From Callorhinus ursinus (lineage: Eukaryota > Chordata > Mammalia > Carnivora > Otariidae), in the NCBI RefSeq assembly GCF_003265705.1, contig NW_020312785.1, forward strand, positions 18,814,968 to 18,878,967: a stretch of DNA of 64,000 bases, given 5' to 3'. The translations under genes were made by a program, and so were the position numbers. Shown piece after piece: positions 48,717 to 61,385 of this stretch. Numbering within the stretch: the first letter of the stretch is position 1; every line of letters begins with the position of its first letter. The notes under the pieces were generated by a model. The model made no database searches. It saw only the letters and a list, made by a program, of their open reading frames with translations, and had not been told where the DNA came from.

Positions 48717-49059
48717 AATGTACATTTATAATGTAATGATTGTTCCAACTTAATATTGTACAGTCTAGGAAAAAACCAAGAAACTATGGAAAACATTATT
48801 TATAACCTCAATTTCTCTTAATACAATATTCATACTACTCTAGATATTTTATTCAAGTTTTTCAAACTCATACTTTTCAAGCAAATCTTGTTTCCTTCAT
48901 AAGTTTGGTACTCTATTGTTGTTGTTTTTTTCTTTATCATTTACTTTTAGGGCAAAAACAAGGCAGCAGAGAGCATAAACTACTGTTTGAGATCGTGTAT
49001 CATCTTATTGTAAATATTCTAAAAGACTGGTTTAATTCTTAGAAAGATCAATTAGCCTT
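48717..49059. other. Unassigned interval
   Basis: No gene or nameable repeat. Confidence 0.45.
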
Positions 49060-49330
49060 TCATCAAATGCCAACTATGAAACGCATAATAGAAGGTGGTG
49101 GGAATACAGAAATGAATGAGCAACAGTCCTAGCTGTAAGGAGCTGACAGTTATTCTGAGAGCAGACATATATGTAAATGAATATTTGTAAGGCAATGTGA
49201 AAGCATTGTGATAGAGATATGTACCATCCCAGAAAGGAAAAATCAACAGCCTGGGGGAGTAAGAGAAGAATTTTCAAAAGAGATGTCAGGGTATTGGAAG
49301 ACCAGCAGACAATTTTCAGGTAGGAAAGAA
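49060..49330 (-). repeat. L2 3'-end relic
   Basis: gtgggaatacagaaatgaat, cagtcctagctgtaaggagc and later agagatgtcagg resemble reversed L2. Confidence 0.5.
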
Positions 49331-51899
49331 GGGCAGAATTTCTCATGATGTAGCATAGTACGCAAATTTATAATTCTATGAAAAATTGGTGAGTTTCACA
49401 CCAGTTGCCTCATATGCTAAAGAGTGGTGGCAAAGGCCTTAACCACTAAGCTGAAATGCAAGAGATGGACAAACATACCAGCTTTTCTCTAATTCTTGTC
49501 CTCCTTACTCTGCTCTCTTGCATGCTCCCTTGTCGTTTTTTCATTATACCATAATTCATCCAAAAACCAAACACCAACCAACAAACAAACTAAAACCAAA
49601 AATAAGACAAGACTTATCCCATGAGCTTTACCTTAACTCTGCCAACAACAAGGACCAAAAGGATCATTCTTGCTCTAAATCTCAAATTTTATTCTATAAA
49701 CATTGATAAAGAAAGCATCTTTCATATAGAAGATTCTGGATAGACATAAATAAGAAATAGTCTTTACCTTGGAGATACTTAAGCAGCGGGGGATGGGTGG
49801 GTGGGAAGCATAGTCAAAAACATTTTTTTATAAAAAATCCCATCCTCAGAAATGACTTTTCCCTATGTACATCCCCAACCAATCCACTTCCCTTTCTGCA
49901 GCACATTAATGGAGATTTATGAGATGATTTGTCATTTGGGGCAAAGCATTGTGCAGCTAGGTGGGTACCTTAAGACAGCTCTCTGAAGTCATTTACCAAA
50001 CTAAAATACAGAAAATCATCAGAGCTTATTAAGAAGCAGGAAAGTTGGCTGGATATTGGGCAGACAATTTTCCCACTGTCACCTATGGGGCAAAGAATAG
50101 ACTGTGCTTGTCCAATACTCAGTCCTTCTAAGTAAGTATTTTTATCATTCTTTTGCTCAACTGTTAATACTTCATAAGAAAGCAGATTTTGTATTTTTTT
50201 AGAAAAGAAGCTATACATTGGTGCACATGCTTAACTTCAACAATAAAATACATGTAACCACTAAACTATGTCTAATATTAATCCAGCTCAAGATCTGAAA
50301 CTCAATTAAATTAACATTTCCTTTGGTATATGAAGCTGTGGTGACATTTAAAAATAGGCATCCTAAAGGGTTCTTATTTTTGAATGAAGCATATAAACTA
50401 TCATATAAGCAAATAAGAAAAATATCACCTCTAGTTTCAGGTGACAATGCTTAAGATACTAAAATCTCCATTTTTCAGGTGGTATTTTACCAAAAATGAA
50501 ATTGAGCATATCATTAAATACATAGTTTTTAGGTCTAACATACAACTCTCAAATTATCCTGTATTTGCATATTACTACAATTGAATTTGGACAGAAGAAG
50601 CTTTCAATAACCAAAGGTAGATAAAACAACTTGTATGGTTCTCAAAAATCACATGCAACAATCATGTAGGAGGAATTGGCATTATTTTGACCATGATATA
50701 GAAATTTGGCATTATTCAAACTAGTTCTTACTGAAATTATTATTTTTGCTTGAAGCAAGTATAATTTTTGAGGAAAAATATTTTTCCCCTAATAGCCTAA
50801 AAACTACATTGAGCATTTTAATATACAAATGTGATAGTCCAGGATGGTAAGGCAACAAGAAAGGTAAGATAGTGATTTTTATAGATGTTTAATACTGTGG
50901 ACTTTTGTTTCTCTATTTTCTTCATTTTACATTTTCAATGACATAAAATTTCAAAAAATTTTATCCTCCAGTAATTTTTTTTGAAACTCCGACTTCCATT
51001 ATTAATCAGAATATTCTTTTTAAATTCATTATCATCAGTATTTTACCAGGGGTATCTGCAAAAATACTTTAAGAGCAAATTCAATTCATTTTTTAAGATT
51101 TCTTTAAAAACAGTCTGGGTGTTATTTAAATAGTGAGTTAAAAGAATAAATATCACGTCACATGGTAGTTATTGATACTAAAACAATTTAGTAATAAGAA
51201 GTTCTTCACAGAGTAGATGATTTCTAGAAAATAGTTATTGAAACAAAAATTTTATCTCCTTATTTAAACTTTTCTTCAAAGGCAACATTCAAAACCACAA
51301 CATATAATTCCTATGTTTTGGTAACTAAACAAAATCAGTTTGTCATTCTTTTCCATCTTTAAGCACACATTTCTAAGCGTATAGAGGTTGATTTTGAAGA
51401 GAATTTCTGAGATTTTAAAAGCTATGTTTTTAGTCAAGGAATGAATGACCTTGGAGGCCCAATTCATGGTTTATACATAAAGCTCTTATTGGAGATTGAG
51501 TGTTGTTTTCTTTACTGTTAATTGTGATAATCATATTTTAAATGACAGAATTTCTTCAAAAGATAAAGATAGATATTCACTAAGGTGAGTTAGGAAACAT
51601 TAAATTCTATATAATGTGTCTGCCCTGCAGAAGGTCATCACTTTCCTCTCTCAAATTTATTCCTCACCTATTTCCCTACACCTCCTGAGATCTTCCAGAA
51701 TCTTTCTGCAAACTTTCTGTGGAGGTATCTTAGGTGCCTCATGTACTTACTATAACTTACAAAACAACACCAAGCAATGTTTCCTTATAGAAAGTTTCTT
51801 TCCGTGATCAATTTAGTATTCATAATCTGTTAATGACATTCAATACATAAGTTGTTTGGGAGGAAACAAACCTCAGGCAACAGGGTCATTAAAAAGCTC
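49331..51899. other. Unique AT-rich stretch
   Basis: No gene or assignable repeat recognised. Confidence 0.45.
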
Positions 51900-52080
51900 C
51901 TAGAAAAGTAGGGATGTGATCTTAATTTTTGAAAGAAACTTCAGGCAAAAGGGAAAGAGTACATAATATAATTGAAGGAATAAGAATTTGGAGATCAGTT
52001 GGAAAATTGCTGCATTATTCCAGCTCCGATGTGCAGGATGAACTAGCACAGAGGAAGTCTGTTTGGGAAATAACCTTAAA
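51900..52080 (-). repeat. Possible L2 relic
   Basis: agtagggatgtgatcttaat and ttgctgcattattccagctc resemble L2 in reverse. The call is weak. Confidence 0.3.
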
Positions 52081-53689
52081 TCTATGTGAACAGAAATTGA
52101 ATTTCCTTAGGAGCTAGAGTTCGATATTGTTATAAGAAGGAAATGGTAGAGGGAAGTGACAGATGATTTCGATCTCTTATTACTTTGGATGGAGAGCATA
52201 CAGTTGCTCTCAGGAATCTCTAGATCAACTGATGGATATTTTTCATCCTTTTTATTTTTTTAAATCAGGCAACACCCAGACCATATGCAAGGCCCTCTAC
52301 CCTACGTTTGTTTTACTGCACTCAAGATTCTGGGCATCCTTTGTTGTACTTCAACCTTCTAGTTTCTGAAACCTGGTTGCATTAATCTAAACTACCACCA
52401 CCAAATCATTCCCTTTCCCAAAGTACCCATTTCTTTTGTTGTTGTTGTTTTTAATCTTTACTTTCAGTTCATTTGTTTCTGATTTGTGTCTCTAGTTAGA
52501 TCTTGAAGGCAAAAGCAAAAAGTATCATACCATCAGGGCAGATATTTTTGTCAAAATTTGAGAGAATGGAAGCATGGGTGTTTGAGTGTCTGCAATACAA
52601 GAGATCCCAGTATGGAAAAATTTAGATTAGATCAGCATAGATTAAATACTGTGCTCCCCCCCAATCACTAAGCATCTGGAAAAGGTCTATTCTGCTATTA
52701 AAATTGACCTTTTAGACTTTGTATAAAGAGATTGGATTAGAGACAATAAGATTTTCCACACTGGAAACTTATTAAATCTTTAAAACATTAAACACATCAA
52801 AACATATAGTATAAAAATATTTTTAAACAGGGCAAGATACACTGACACTAATATATCTTAATGAAAAATTGTTTAACTTGACGTGGAACTCTACTTCATG
52901 TTTAAATAGCTGAATTAAGCTCAAGGGTTGTTCCAAATGTAAATATTCAGCCCTGTACATAAAAGACAATAATTAAGCTAAATACTGATTTCCTTTCCAA
53001 ACTTTAAAAATTATACCAGGTTTCATCTGGTATTCCTTTCCCTTAATTTACTAAACAATAGAATTAGCATCAGAAGGAGAAAGAAGGTAATTGTGAACAC
53101 CATTCAGCCCTTTGACAGTAAGCAAAATAACCAGTTACTTCAGAAAAGAAGACCAAGAGAAAGTGACAATTGATTCCAGAAAGAAAGAGAGGAGTTGAGA
53201 ATGTATATTTCATCATCTCTCAACTGGAAAGCTGGGAATATATGAAACTTAGATTTTATATTAATTGCTTTTTCTTATGTACTTATACTATGAGAAATGA
53301 AATGGATCCTTTGAAGTTTTACCCGGGTTTAATTAATGTGCTTATGGTTCCTTGAAGAAATATTTTAAAAGAAATGGAAGATAAGGCCAGCATACCCTCC
53401 AGTTAATGTTGATTAAAAAAATGAAGCAGGAAACAGTTACTACTTTCCAATATTGTTAGAAACGTGCCACTCTGTTCTGTTTTGACCTCCATGATGACAA
53501 GACATTGAATACTTTGATGCCTCTTTCAGTGATGTTAGTATTAGCAAAGAATAACATCTCAAAAGAATATGTTTCCTCTCCCGTTTCACTCATATCCACT
53601 CCCACATGCACATTAAGTTCTAAACATCTTCATTTACTTGAAGTGAGGATATTACTTTTCATTAAACAAATACTATTAAACCAGTTCTG
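52081..53689. other. Unassigned stretch
   Basis: No gene or clear repeat; AT-rich. Confidence 0.45.
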
Positions 53690-53815
53690 TTATTCCCACC
53701 AATTTTCAGGTAAGAAGAGTAAACTGAAGAAGGCACTTTTTGATAACTAGCAAAAGGCAGAGGTGGGATTTGAACCTAAGCCATCTGACTAGTATTCATA
53801 CTTTTAACAATACGC
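53690..53815 (-). repeat. MIR SINE relic
   Basis: aagagtaaactgaagaaggc, aggtgggatttgaacctaag and ccatctgactagtattcata match reversed MIR. Confidence 0.7.
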
Positions 53816-54027
53816 TCCTGTTCTAGAAGCCCCATATGGACTCTGAGGGAGGGGTAGTCTTGGTAGCTGCCAGTATTATTTTCTAAAAAGATTAATTTCC
53901 CCCAATTCTCTTCAATTTCTTTCTTTTGGGGGGGAGGAGAGGAAGAGTCATGGGTTTTATATCTGTGTTAGTAATATACAGTGAAATACTTCAATCATCA
54001 TACACTTGACTTCCTTTATTCCCCTAA

Positions 54028-54225
54028 ATCTTCCTTGACCTATGATGGAGTTATATCCCAGTAACTCCATCGTAAGTTGAAAATGCATTTAAGGTATGTA
54101 AACTACCAAACACCATAGCTTAGCCTAGCTTATTTTAATTGTGCTCAGAATGTTCACGTTAGCCTACGGTTGGACAAAATCATTTAACAAAATGTTATTT
54201 TGTTTTAACTATGATACAATACAAG
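54028..54225. repeat. Tigger-like DNA transposon relic
   Basis: ccatcgtaagttgaaaatgc, accatagcttagcctagctt and acgttagcctacggttggac are recognisable from a Tigger-related (Tc1/mariner superfamily) non-autonomous family. I did not fix the exact family or orientation. Confidence 0.6.
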
Positions 54226-54279
54226 GAGGCCAAAAATAGGGTGGTACAGTTTTTACATTTCAGTTATTGATTATTTTGA

Positions 54280-54473
54280 AGATTTTATTTATTTATTTGA
54301 GAGAGAGAGAGTGCGTGTGAGAGGTGGGGGGAGTAGAGGTGGTGGGGGGACAAGGAGACTCCATGCCAATCATGGAACCCGACACGGGGCTCCATCCCAG
54401 GACCCTGAGATCATGACCTGAGCCAAAACCAAGAGTTGGATGCTTAACCGACTGAGCCACCCAGGCACCCCTA
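54280..54473 (-). mobile_element. Can-SINE, older type
   Basis: It shows ccgactgagccacccaggca at its right end (the head in reverse), a G/A-rich middle and a T-rich left end. The flanks ttattgattatttt and ttaattgattttt look like a decayed target duplication. Confidence 0.93.
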
Positions 54474-54814
54474 TTAATTGATTTTTAAATTGTATTATAA
54501 TCTAAATTTTTAAATTGTTGGTGACAGTCTGCCTTCTTTTGTGGAGCCAGAAGTAGCTACAATGATTCTAAGTTCCTGCACACATAGATCCTCAAAAATT
54601 GTCAATTTCATTGGATAATATTACAAAATGAGAATCACTGATTTTTCAGAATATTTAAGCTTCAACCAGATGTTATTCCTTTGCAAAGTAACTGAATCAT
54701 CAAAAGATAAGAGCTCCAGATACAGCTTTAAGAATCTTCTGGTCTTTAAGGAAATGAGCTGTGTTGAGACAGGGAAACTCAGAGATGCAAATATTCATTT
54801 TATTAGGATCTTTC
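54474..54814. other. Unassigned interval
   Basis: No gene or nameable repeat. Confidence 0.45.
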
Positions 54815-54895
54815 ACTTATAAATTCAATATGTATTTATTAAGCATCTATTATATGTCAGTTCCTGTTCTGCAACAGATAGAGAAATGATGCTGG
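54815..54895 (-). repeat. L2 3'-end relic
   Basis: atgtatttattaagcatcta, ttatatgtcagttcctgttc and tgcaacagatagagaaatga match the reversed L2 terminus. Confidence 0.55.
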
Positions 54896-56330
54896 ATATA
54901 TTATCAGGGCAGGTTTCACACAGGATGTCATTTAATGCCTTTGTTGAATTCAGTTATCTTTTTCAACTGGCTCATATGGCAATTAAATGTTCATTTTTCA
55001 CAGAAAGTTGTTCAAAGAGATTTTTGCTGGCTTTGCTTTATTTTTTTTCTTTTAAGTACAACAAAAGATAAAAACAAAACAAAACAAACCTAGTAGCTCA
55101 GTTAACCTACCTTAGCTTATTTTCTATTTTTCACATGCCGGCTCATTACTGTTTAACGTTCCCGACCAAGTTATAATCTTTATGGAAATAGAAAAACACA
55201 CAAATATGTTCTAAATAAGGGTATGGACATGCGTATTCATTGCATGAAGGTTGTTAGCTGACTAACTACTCTGGTTACAGATTGATTTTTATTATTCTAG
55301 GGGAAAGGTAGGTATTAATATAGTCTATGGATATAACATGTCCTTTGTTCATCATTTCTTTGCTTGAATCACTGGCCCCATAACTAGCACCCATCAGAGA
55401 CTAAAGGAACATAGGGTGAAAGGCCTATCAGTTAATTTGCAACATTTCCTTTTAAAAGACTATTTGGTTTTATTTTGTAATCAAAACGATTAATGCAATA
55501 GGATGGGATAATCTGTATCTCTTTAATCCTCTATAGCTTGAATTTTATCTAATTTTTTTTAACACAACTCAAATGACAAATTAGTCATGCATCAGAATGG
55601 AGTATTATTTCCTATCCAATGGGCATCAGGGCCTATAGAGAATATGGAATAAATAGTTCTGAGAGGGCAAGAGAATGATCTTCCTCATATGGCAATTTTC
55701 TTACTGGGTTTGGGTATCATTGTGGTCCATATTGGCCAGAATTTAGTTTTCTGTAGGCTAGCATTTCTTACAAGCAAGACAAGGAAAAATTTAAAGAAAT
55801 ATCATATACTACCAAATCCTCCCTTCAAAAGAAAACTTACTGATAAATTCTTTTCATAACTATGATTACAGCAAAGCAGCTACTGTAGACAGTAAATTCT
55901 GTACGTTCTGTACATCAAAAACATGTTATAATTGGTTAGAAATTTTGTACTTTGTCATCTCACATAAAGTCTAGACAAAATAAAAACATTTAGTTCTTTC
56001 TGTTGTTCATCATAGTTAAATATAAGTTCATGTTCTCTTAACAAAAAAAAAATAATAATAATACTGGGAAAAAAATGTTTACCTATTAATGTGCTGCTTC
56101 TTGTTCTCTATCAAACTAACAAAAAAATGTTTTCAGAACATAAATATCATAGTTTCAAAATAAATTACCATTAATAAAAAAGTCATATTTATTGTTGTTT
56201 TCTTTGTATTTTTGTATACCCACCAAAAATAACCTGAGATTTAGACTATTCCAGATAAAAATTCCAAAGCATAAAATAATTTCCAGGAGTTAACTTTATC
56301 TTAGTCCATACATCTGTGTAGGCAGTACAG
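54896..56330. other. Unassigned AT-rich stretch
   Basis: No gene or nameable repeat. Confidence 0.45.
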
Positions 56331-56338
56331 GTACATGT

Positions 56339-56369
<31 letters not shown>

Positions 56370-56394
56370 CATACATATATATATACATATATAT
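56331..56394. repeat. (CA)n/(TA)n microsatellite
   Basis: CA units, then long TA stretches with CATA breaks. An 8-bp inverted repeat (tgtagtat at 56395-56402, atactaca at 56412-56419) abuts it. Confidence 0.93.
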
Positions 56395-58757
56395 TGTAGT
56401 ATAAATGTGTAATACTACACGAACAAAGACGTGTGTTATACTCTACTATTTTTACATGTGTCTCTGCAAGTCATGCTAGTCTTGACTAGCTAGTGAATTG
56501 TATTTATTTCTGATGACCATGGTATAGCAGCTATATTAATACAAAAAGAGAATTGTAAAAAAATAGAAATAAGGACTGATGAACTAAGTACTATAAAATC
56601 TTCAAAATAAAATTACTTAAATATCACAGTGAGAAAAATAGGTATGTGTTAATTGAGGAGCAAAAAAAGCCTCAGAACTTCTCATGAAAAGTTCAATGCA
56701 TTCTTCACAAGGAAATGGCCATGAAGTTAACATATTTAGACAAGGATACCTAAGTGGAAGCACTTTAAAAATATCCTGAAGTAATTCTGTAGTTGTTTCC
56801 TTCCTGATCTCTACCTACTTCTGATGAACTCAACGTAAATAAACATTTGCTTTTTCAAAATCAGCTTCTTCCTCTAAGGTAATTCCTTCTGCTGTTCTCA
56901 AATCCAAGCTGTGAACCTGACCTTCTCCATAGTGAGATCAGAATAACTCCATCCATTTTCACGGGTCAGTAAAGGCCAATTGCTACAAGGTGACATCCTG
57001 AGTTAAAGGGAACAATACTTTGAAGTCAACCAAAAGATATATAGCATGGTAGTCTGACAAGCTAGTATTTTTTTAAATGTCCACATTAATTTGTTTACTT
57101 GCGGACCTCTAGACATTGTATACATTAAAAAACATTGTATTTAAAACCTCAGATAAAATTATGGGGAAAAAAAGCCTTGCAGAAAGTTGGTTTTCTCTTC
57201 CTATTAGATGCAAATACATCTAATTAGGCAGAAGCACAGCAGTGGAATTTTGTAGTGTCCATTACACGTTTGAATTGTGAACAGGCCATTTATGAATTCA
57301 TCTGAGAGGGAAGCTTACTGCCAGCTGGTGTCAGAAATGGAATCATTATCAGGCATTGTATAGTTGTCAAAAATAATAACAAGCACCATTGACCTTGGCC
57401 AAATTTGAACTGGCTATTTAAAAACAAAAATACTAGAAAGTGACATTACTGTTTGTAGGGGCTATAATGTCTTTAAAATATACCCCCCAAGAAATCTGCA
57501 AAACAAATTGTTTCTGATTTATTGTTGCTAAATTTCTGGATTATAAGGGAATTTTGTAGTGTAATAAATACAAATAAAATCAGTTCTCTTTAAAAAAAAA
57601 AAAGACTTTGGAAAACTGTAGTAAGCTACTTGCTCACCCTGGACCTCTCATATGGGGTTCCATTATTTATAGAAATGTAGTTTCTTGTAATAAAAGACAA
57701 AAGATTTAGAGTGGGAAAAAAATCCCAGTACATGTCACAGATCCATCTTTACTAGCTATAGGATATAATTATTTCACTGTTTGAGGTGGGGAAGTGTGAT
57801 ATCTTCTCCTTCCCACAGTTAATGCCTGTATCGTGTGATAAGGCTTTGTAAACTACATTTTAATATACTACTTTAATGTTACTTATTTTATTTAAAGCAG
57901 TTGCTTATTAGTAAGTGTAAATAATACCCAGATGACAACCCCAGACTATTTACCAATATAGCCATTGTAATAAATATATTCATTAGCACTTGGGGGATGC
58001 GCTCAATAAAAACTTGTGAATAACTCAATAGGTGAATTGGATAATAACATCTAAGTAACTTAATCTTATTTTTTTCTACAATAAAAACCTTTGAATTTTT
58101 ATTAGTAATGTTTGTGTCTTCCTAGTGGGGTAGATCATCTTAAATTTGAATATAGAGTCATTGGAACTGTGGAACTATCAGAAATAACATAGAAAATGGT
58201 AACAAAATCTCTGTAAAACTATTTCCATTACTTACAAAGAAGTTTTATCTCTCTTGTCAAAATATTAGATCTTATTTTGCTTGTATATGAAATTATGAGA
58301 TTAAATATGTCCAGAATTGTTTCAACTTATTCTTTGGCAAAGATAAATTATCTTGTTTTACAACAGAACATTTCAGCAATCTACAAACTTAAAAAAAAAG
58401 AATTGAGTTTTTAAAAATGTATATTTGGGCAATCTATAATCATAGTTGCATATATTTGTAATAAATAATAAAAGCAAAAGAATAGAAGTCAAAATTTTAA
58501 ATATTTTAGAGATATTTCTTTAGCATCCACTTAGAATAAAACATACTAAATCTCATTTTCAGAAAATATTTCCATGAATAACTCAGTAATATTGAGCCCT
58601 CCCTTCCCATGGTTCAAATATGTATGAGTTAGTTATCATGTAAAGCAAGTATTGCTTTTAATGGTTTACTTAAAATGATCCTATTTTCATATTTCATCTA
58701 TTAGAAAAACTGACTACTACCTTTTTGGCAACAGATGTACATTTTAAAAATTATGTT
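56395..58757. other. Repeat-poor unique sequence
   Basis: No gene or mobile element recognised. The part 57200-57430 has homeodomain-like TAATTA and E-box CAGCTGG motifs and could be conserved non-coding DNA (inference). Confidence 0.35.
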
Positions 58758-58772
58758 AAAAAAACAACTGGA

Positions 58773-58947
58773 GGGTGCCTGGGTGGCTCAGATGTTTGGG
58801 CATCTGCCTTCGGCCCAGGTCATGATCCCAGAGTCCTGGGATCGAGTTCCGCATCGGGCTCCCTGCTCCTTGGGAGCCTGCTTCTCCCTCTGCCTCTCTC
58901 TCTCTATCTCTGTGTCTCTCATGAATAAATAAATAAAATCTTTAAAA
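58773..58947 (+). mobile_element. Can-SINE, young type
   Basis: ggtgcctgggtggctcagat, catctgccttcggcccaggt and gggatcgagttccgcatcgg run into a CT-rich tract and AATAAATAAAATC. The target duplication of about 15 bp (58758-58772 and 58948-58962) has one difference. Confidence 0.96.
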
Positions 58948-58959
58948 AAAAACAAAACT

Positions 58960-59555
58960 GGAAACAACCTAAAAGTATAGAATGGAGAAATAAATTGTGC
59001 CATATTCACATAAACATATTACACCACAATAAAAATGAACAACATACTGATACATGCATGTGGGAAATCACATGAACAAAATACTGAATAACATAAGCCA
59101 GACAAAAAAGCATACCTGGTATGTGATTCAATTTATCTGAAATAAAAAAAATGGTAAATCTAATTTATGGTGAGAGATATCAGTAGGGCATGAGATATCC
59201 TTCTGGAGTGTTGGAAATGTCTATATCCTGATCTATGAGGGGATAACATGTCTAAATGCATATGAGTACAGGGGCACCTGGGTGGCTCAGTTGGTTAAGC
59301 AACTGCCTTCGGCTCAGGTCATGATCCCAGGGTCCTGGGATCGAGCCCCGCATCAGGCTCCCTGCTCAGCCAGAAGCCTGCTTCTCCCTCTCCCACTCCC
59401 ACTGCTTGTGTTCCCTCTCACGCTATCTCTCTCTCTCTCTCTGTCATTAAATAAAAAAAAAAATCTTTAAATGCATATGAGTACATATATGTCAACCATT
59501 CATCCAGTTGTATGCTTAAGAATTGTCCATGTTAAATATCTCCATTTAAAAAAAA
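58960..59555 (+). mobile_element. Ancient L1 3' end, split by a SINE
   Basis: aactggaaacaacctaaaag, gtgccatattcacataaaca, gtatgtgattcaatttatct, ttctggagtgttggaaatgt and, past the SINE, tcatccagttgtatgcttaa follow an old L1 3' end in order. Confidence 0.7.
59271..59467 (+). mobile_element. Can-SINE, young type, nested in old L1
   Basis: It has an 18-bp perfect target duplication TAAATGCATATGAGTACA (59253-59270 and 59468-59485), with a full head, CT-rich middle with a CT microsatellite, and A-rich tail. Confidence 0.97.
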
Positions 59556-60785
59556 AGAACTTTTAATTTCATAAAGAAAGAAAAATCTGAAGGACTATCT
59601 TCAATTTTTTTCAGGAAAGATGCTAAGTAAACACATCAACAAAACTCATTAAAGGATTAGAGTGCCCTAGAATATACATCATAGACCAAATTATAAACTA
59701 GAAACTTTTAATAATATGGCTTTACAGAAACAATAACTCATGGGGAAGTTTATATTCAACTATATTACTTTTTATTGGCCTTTTCTATACTTAACAATGA
59801 AGTTAATCCTCCTTCCATTATGTTTTCATACCACTACAGTTTTTTCAAATAAGAAAAACATAATATTTGCTACCTGTGTATAAATGACTTTACAGGCTAA
59901 GAGGCCATTATGTAGAGGAAGGAATACAAAACTAGAAGGAAGTTCTGTGTTCAAAGTCAACCCTCTGGGAACTAGTGTTATTACCATGAGCAAAAAACTT
60001 TTTTCCCAAGTCACTATTTTCTCCCGCAAAACACAAGAGAGTTAAAGAAATATTATTCAATGATCACAGCTCTGAAAGCCAAGGAGTCAAACATCTGAGT
60101 GTTGGAAAAGTGATTTTGAACCAAATTTTTCAGGGTTTGTCAAGATATTTCGAACCACAAGATCAGCATTAGATGAAAGACTTGAGATAAAATGAACAGT
60201 TTTATAAAAGTATATTACATGCCCATTTCTTTGTATGGGCATGTATCCCCATTTCTTTTAAGTTTTAGTCCTATCAACAGAGGTTAGAAATCTACTGTTT
60301 AAAACAGTTACCAACAATTGGTCTCTATTTCAAGTTTCTTTCTGCACAGCATGTGATATAGACAAATTATGAATTTTAGAGAGACACAGTTGGTTGTCTA
60401 GTGGGAAATACCTAGTTCAGAGCAGTGAAGCACTTTGGAAGGGATTCTGAGTCTTTGCTTCTGTTGGATGCCATAAGTGTGCGCTGCTTGGGAGCAGTGG
60501 ATGGTTATCAGTGGCTAGAGGGAAAAATCACAAGGCCTCTCTAAGACTTTCACCTCTTTGGTTTTAATAACATATATGTTAACAAAGCAAGCTAGTGAAA
60601 TTTCTTGACTGAGATATTTGCCCCTGTTGTGTTATTCCACAGGTCTTAATATTTTAAGCCACTGATGTGCCAAAGAGCCTCACAGTAAAAATGAAGCTGT
60701 TGCCCATATATATTATCTTTCTGGAGAAAAGCTGCTGATGACGAAAAATGATTCAGTGGTCACTGGCTATTGCTTAACTCAGAAC
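59556..60785. other. Unassigned stretch
   Basis: No gene or nameable repeat. Confidence 0.45.
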
Positions 60786-60818
60786 AATATTAAAAGTACT
60801 TCAAATATTAAAAGTACT

Positions 60819-61008
60819 GGGGCACTTGGATGGCTCAGTCAGTTAAGTGCCTGCCTTTGGCTCAGGTCATGATCCCAGGGTCCTGGGATCAAGTCCCACA
60901 TCGGGCCCCCTGCTCTGTGGGGAGTCTGCTTCTCCCTCTCCCTCTGTGTGCTCCTCCTCGTGTGCACTCTCCCTCTCTCTCCAATCAATAAGTTAAATCT
61001 TAAAAAAA
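60819..61008 (+). mobile_element. Can-SINE, young type, with triplicated flank
   Basis: Complete SINE. The 15-bp AATATTAAAAGTACT occurs directly before it (60804-60818), after it (61009-61023), and once more just upstream (60786-60800). Confidence 0.96.
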
Positions 61009-61159
61009 AATATTAAAAGTACTTACTGTATAAAAAATCTGTGTCTCCCACTACTCTCCATCAAATGGCTGATTTTAATATTTTTTTGTTTAAAAAAGAG
61101 CATTCAAGTCAAAAGGTTATACTTAATGTTTCTAGTACTCTCAAGGTCAAGATCATTAA

Positions 61160-61385
61160 ATATGTAGTACAGTGGATAACAGCATGATGTAGAATTTGGA
61201 AGCACCACTAACATAGGTTCAAATCCTCACATCAACACTTAACTAGCCCTTGAAACTGGGAAAATTACTTAAGCACTCTGAGCCTCCCATCTGTACAATA
61301 GGGATAATTATCCCCACCTTTGATGGTTATTTAAAGGATTACGTGAGATGAGATATATGGGGAACTGCACAGGATCTGAATCATT
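61160..61385 (+). repeat. MIR SINE, nearly full length
   Basis: gtggataacagcatgatgta, aggttcaaatcctcacatca, aaattacttaagcactctga, gcctcccatctgtacaatag and ggattacgtgagatgagata follow the MIR consensus in order, including its tRNA-like part. Confidence 0.78.
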
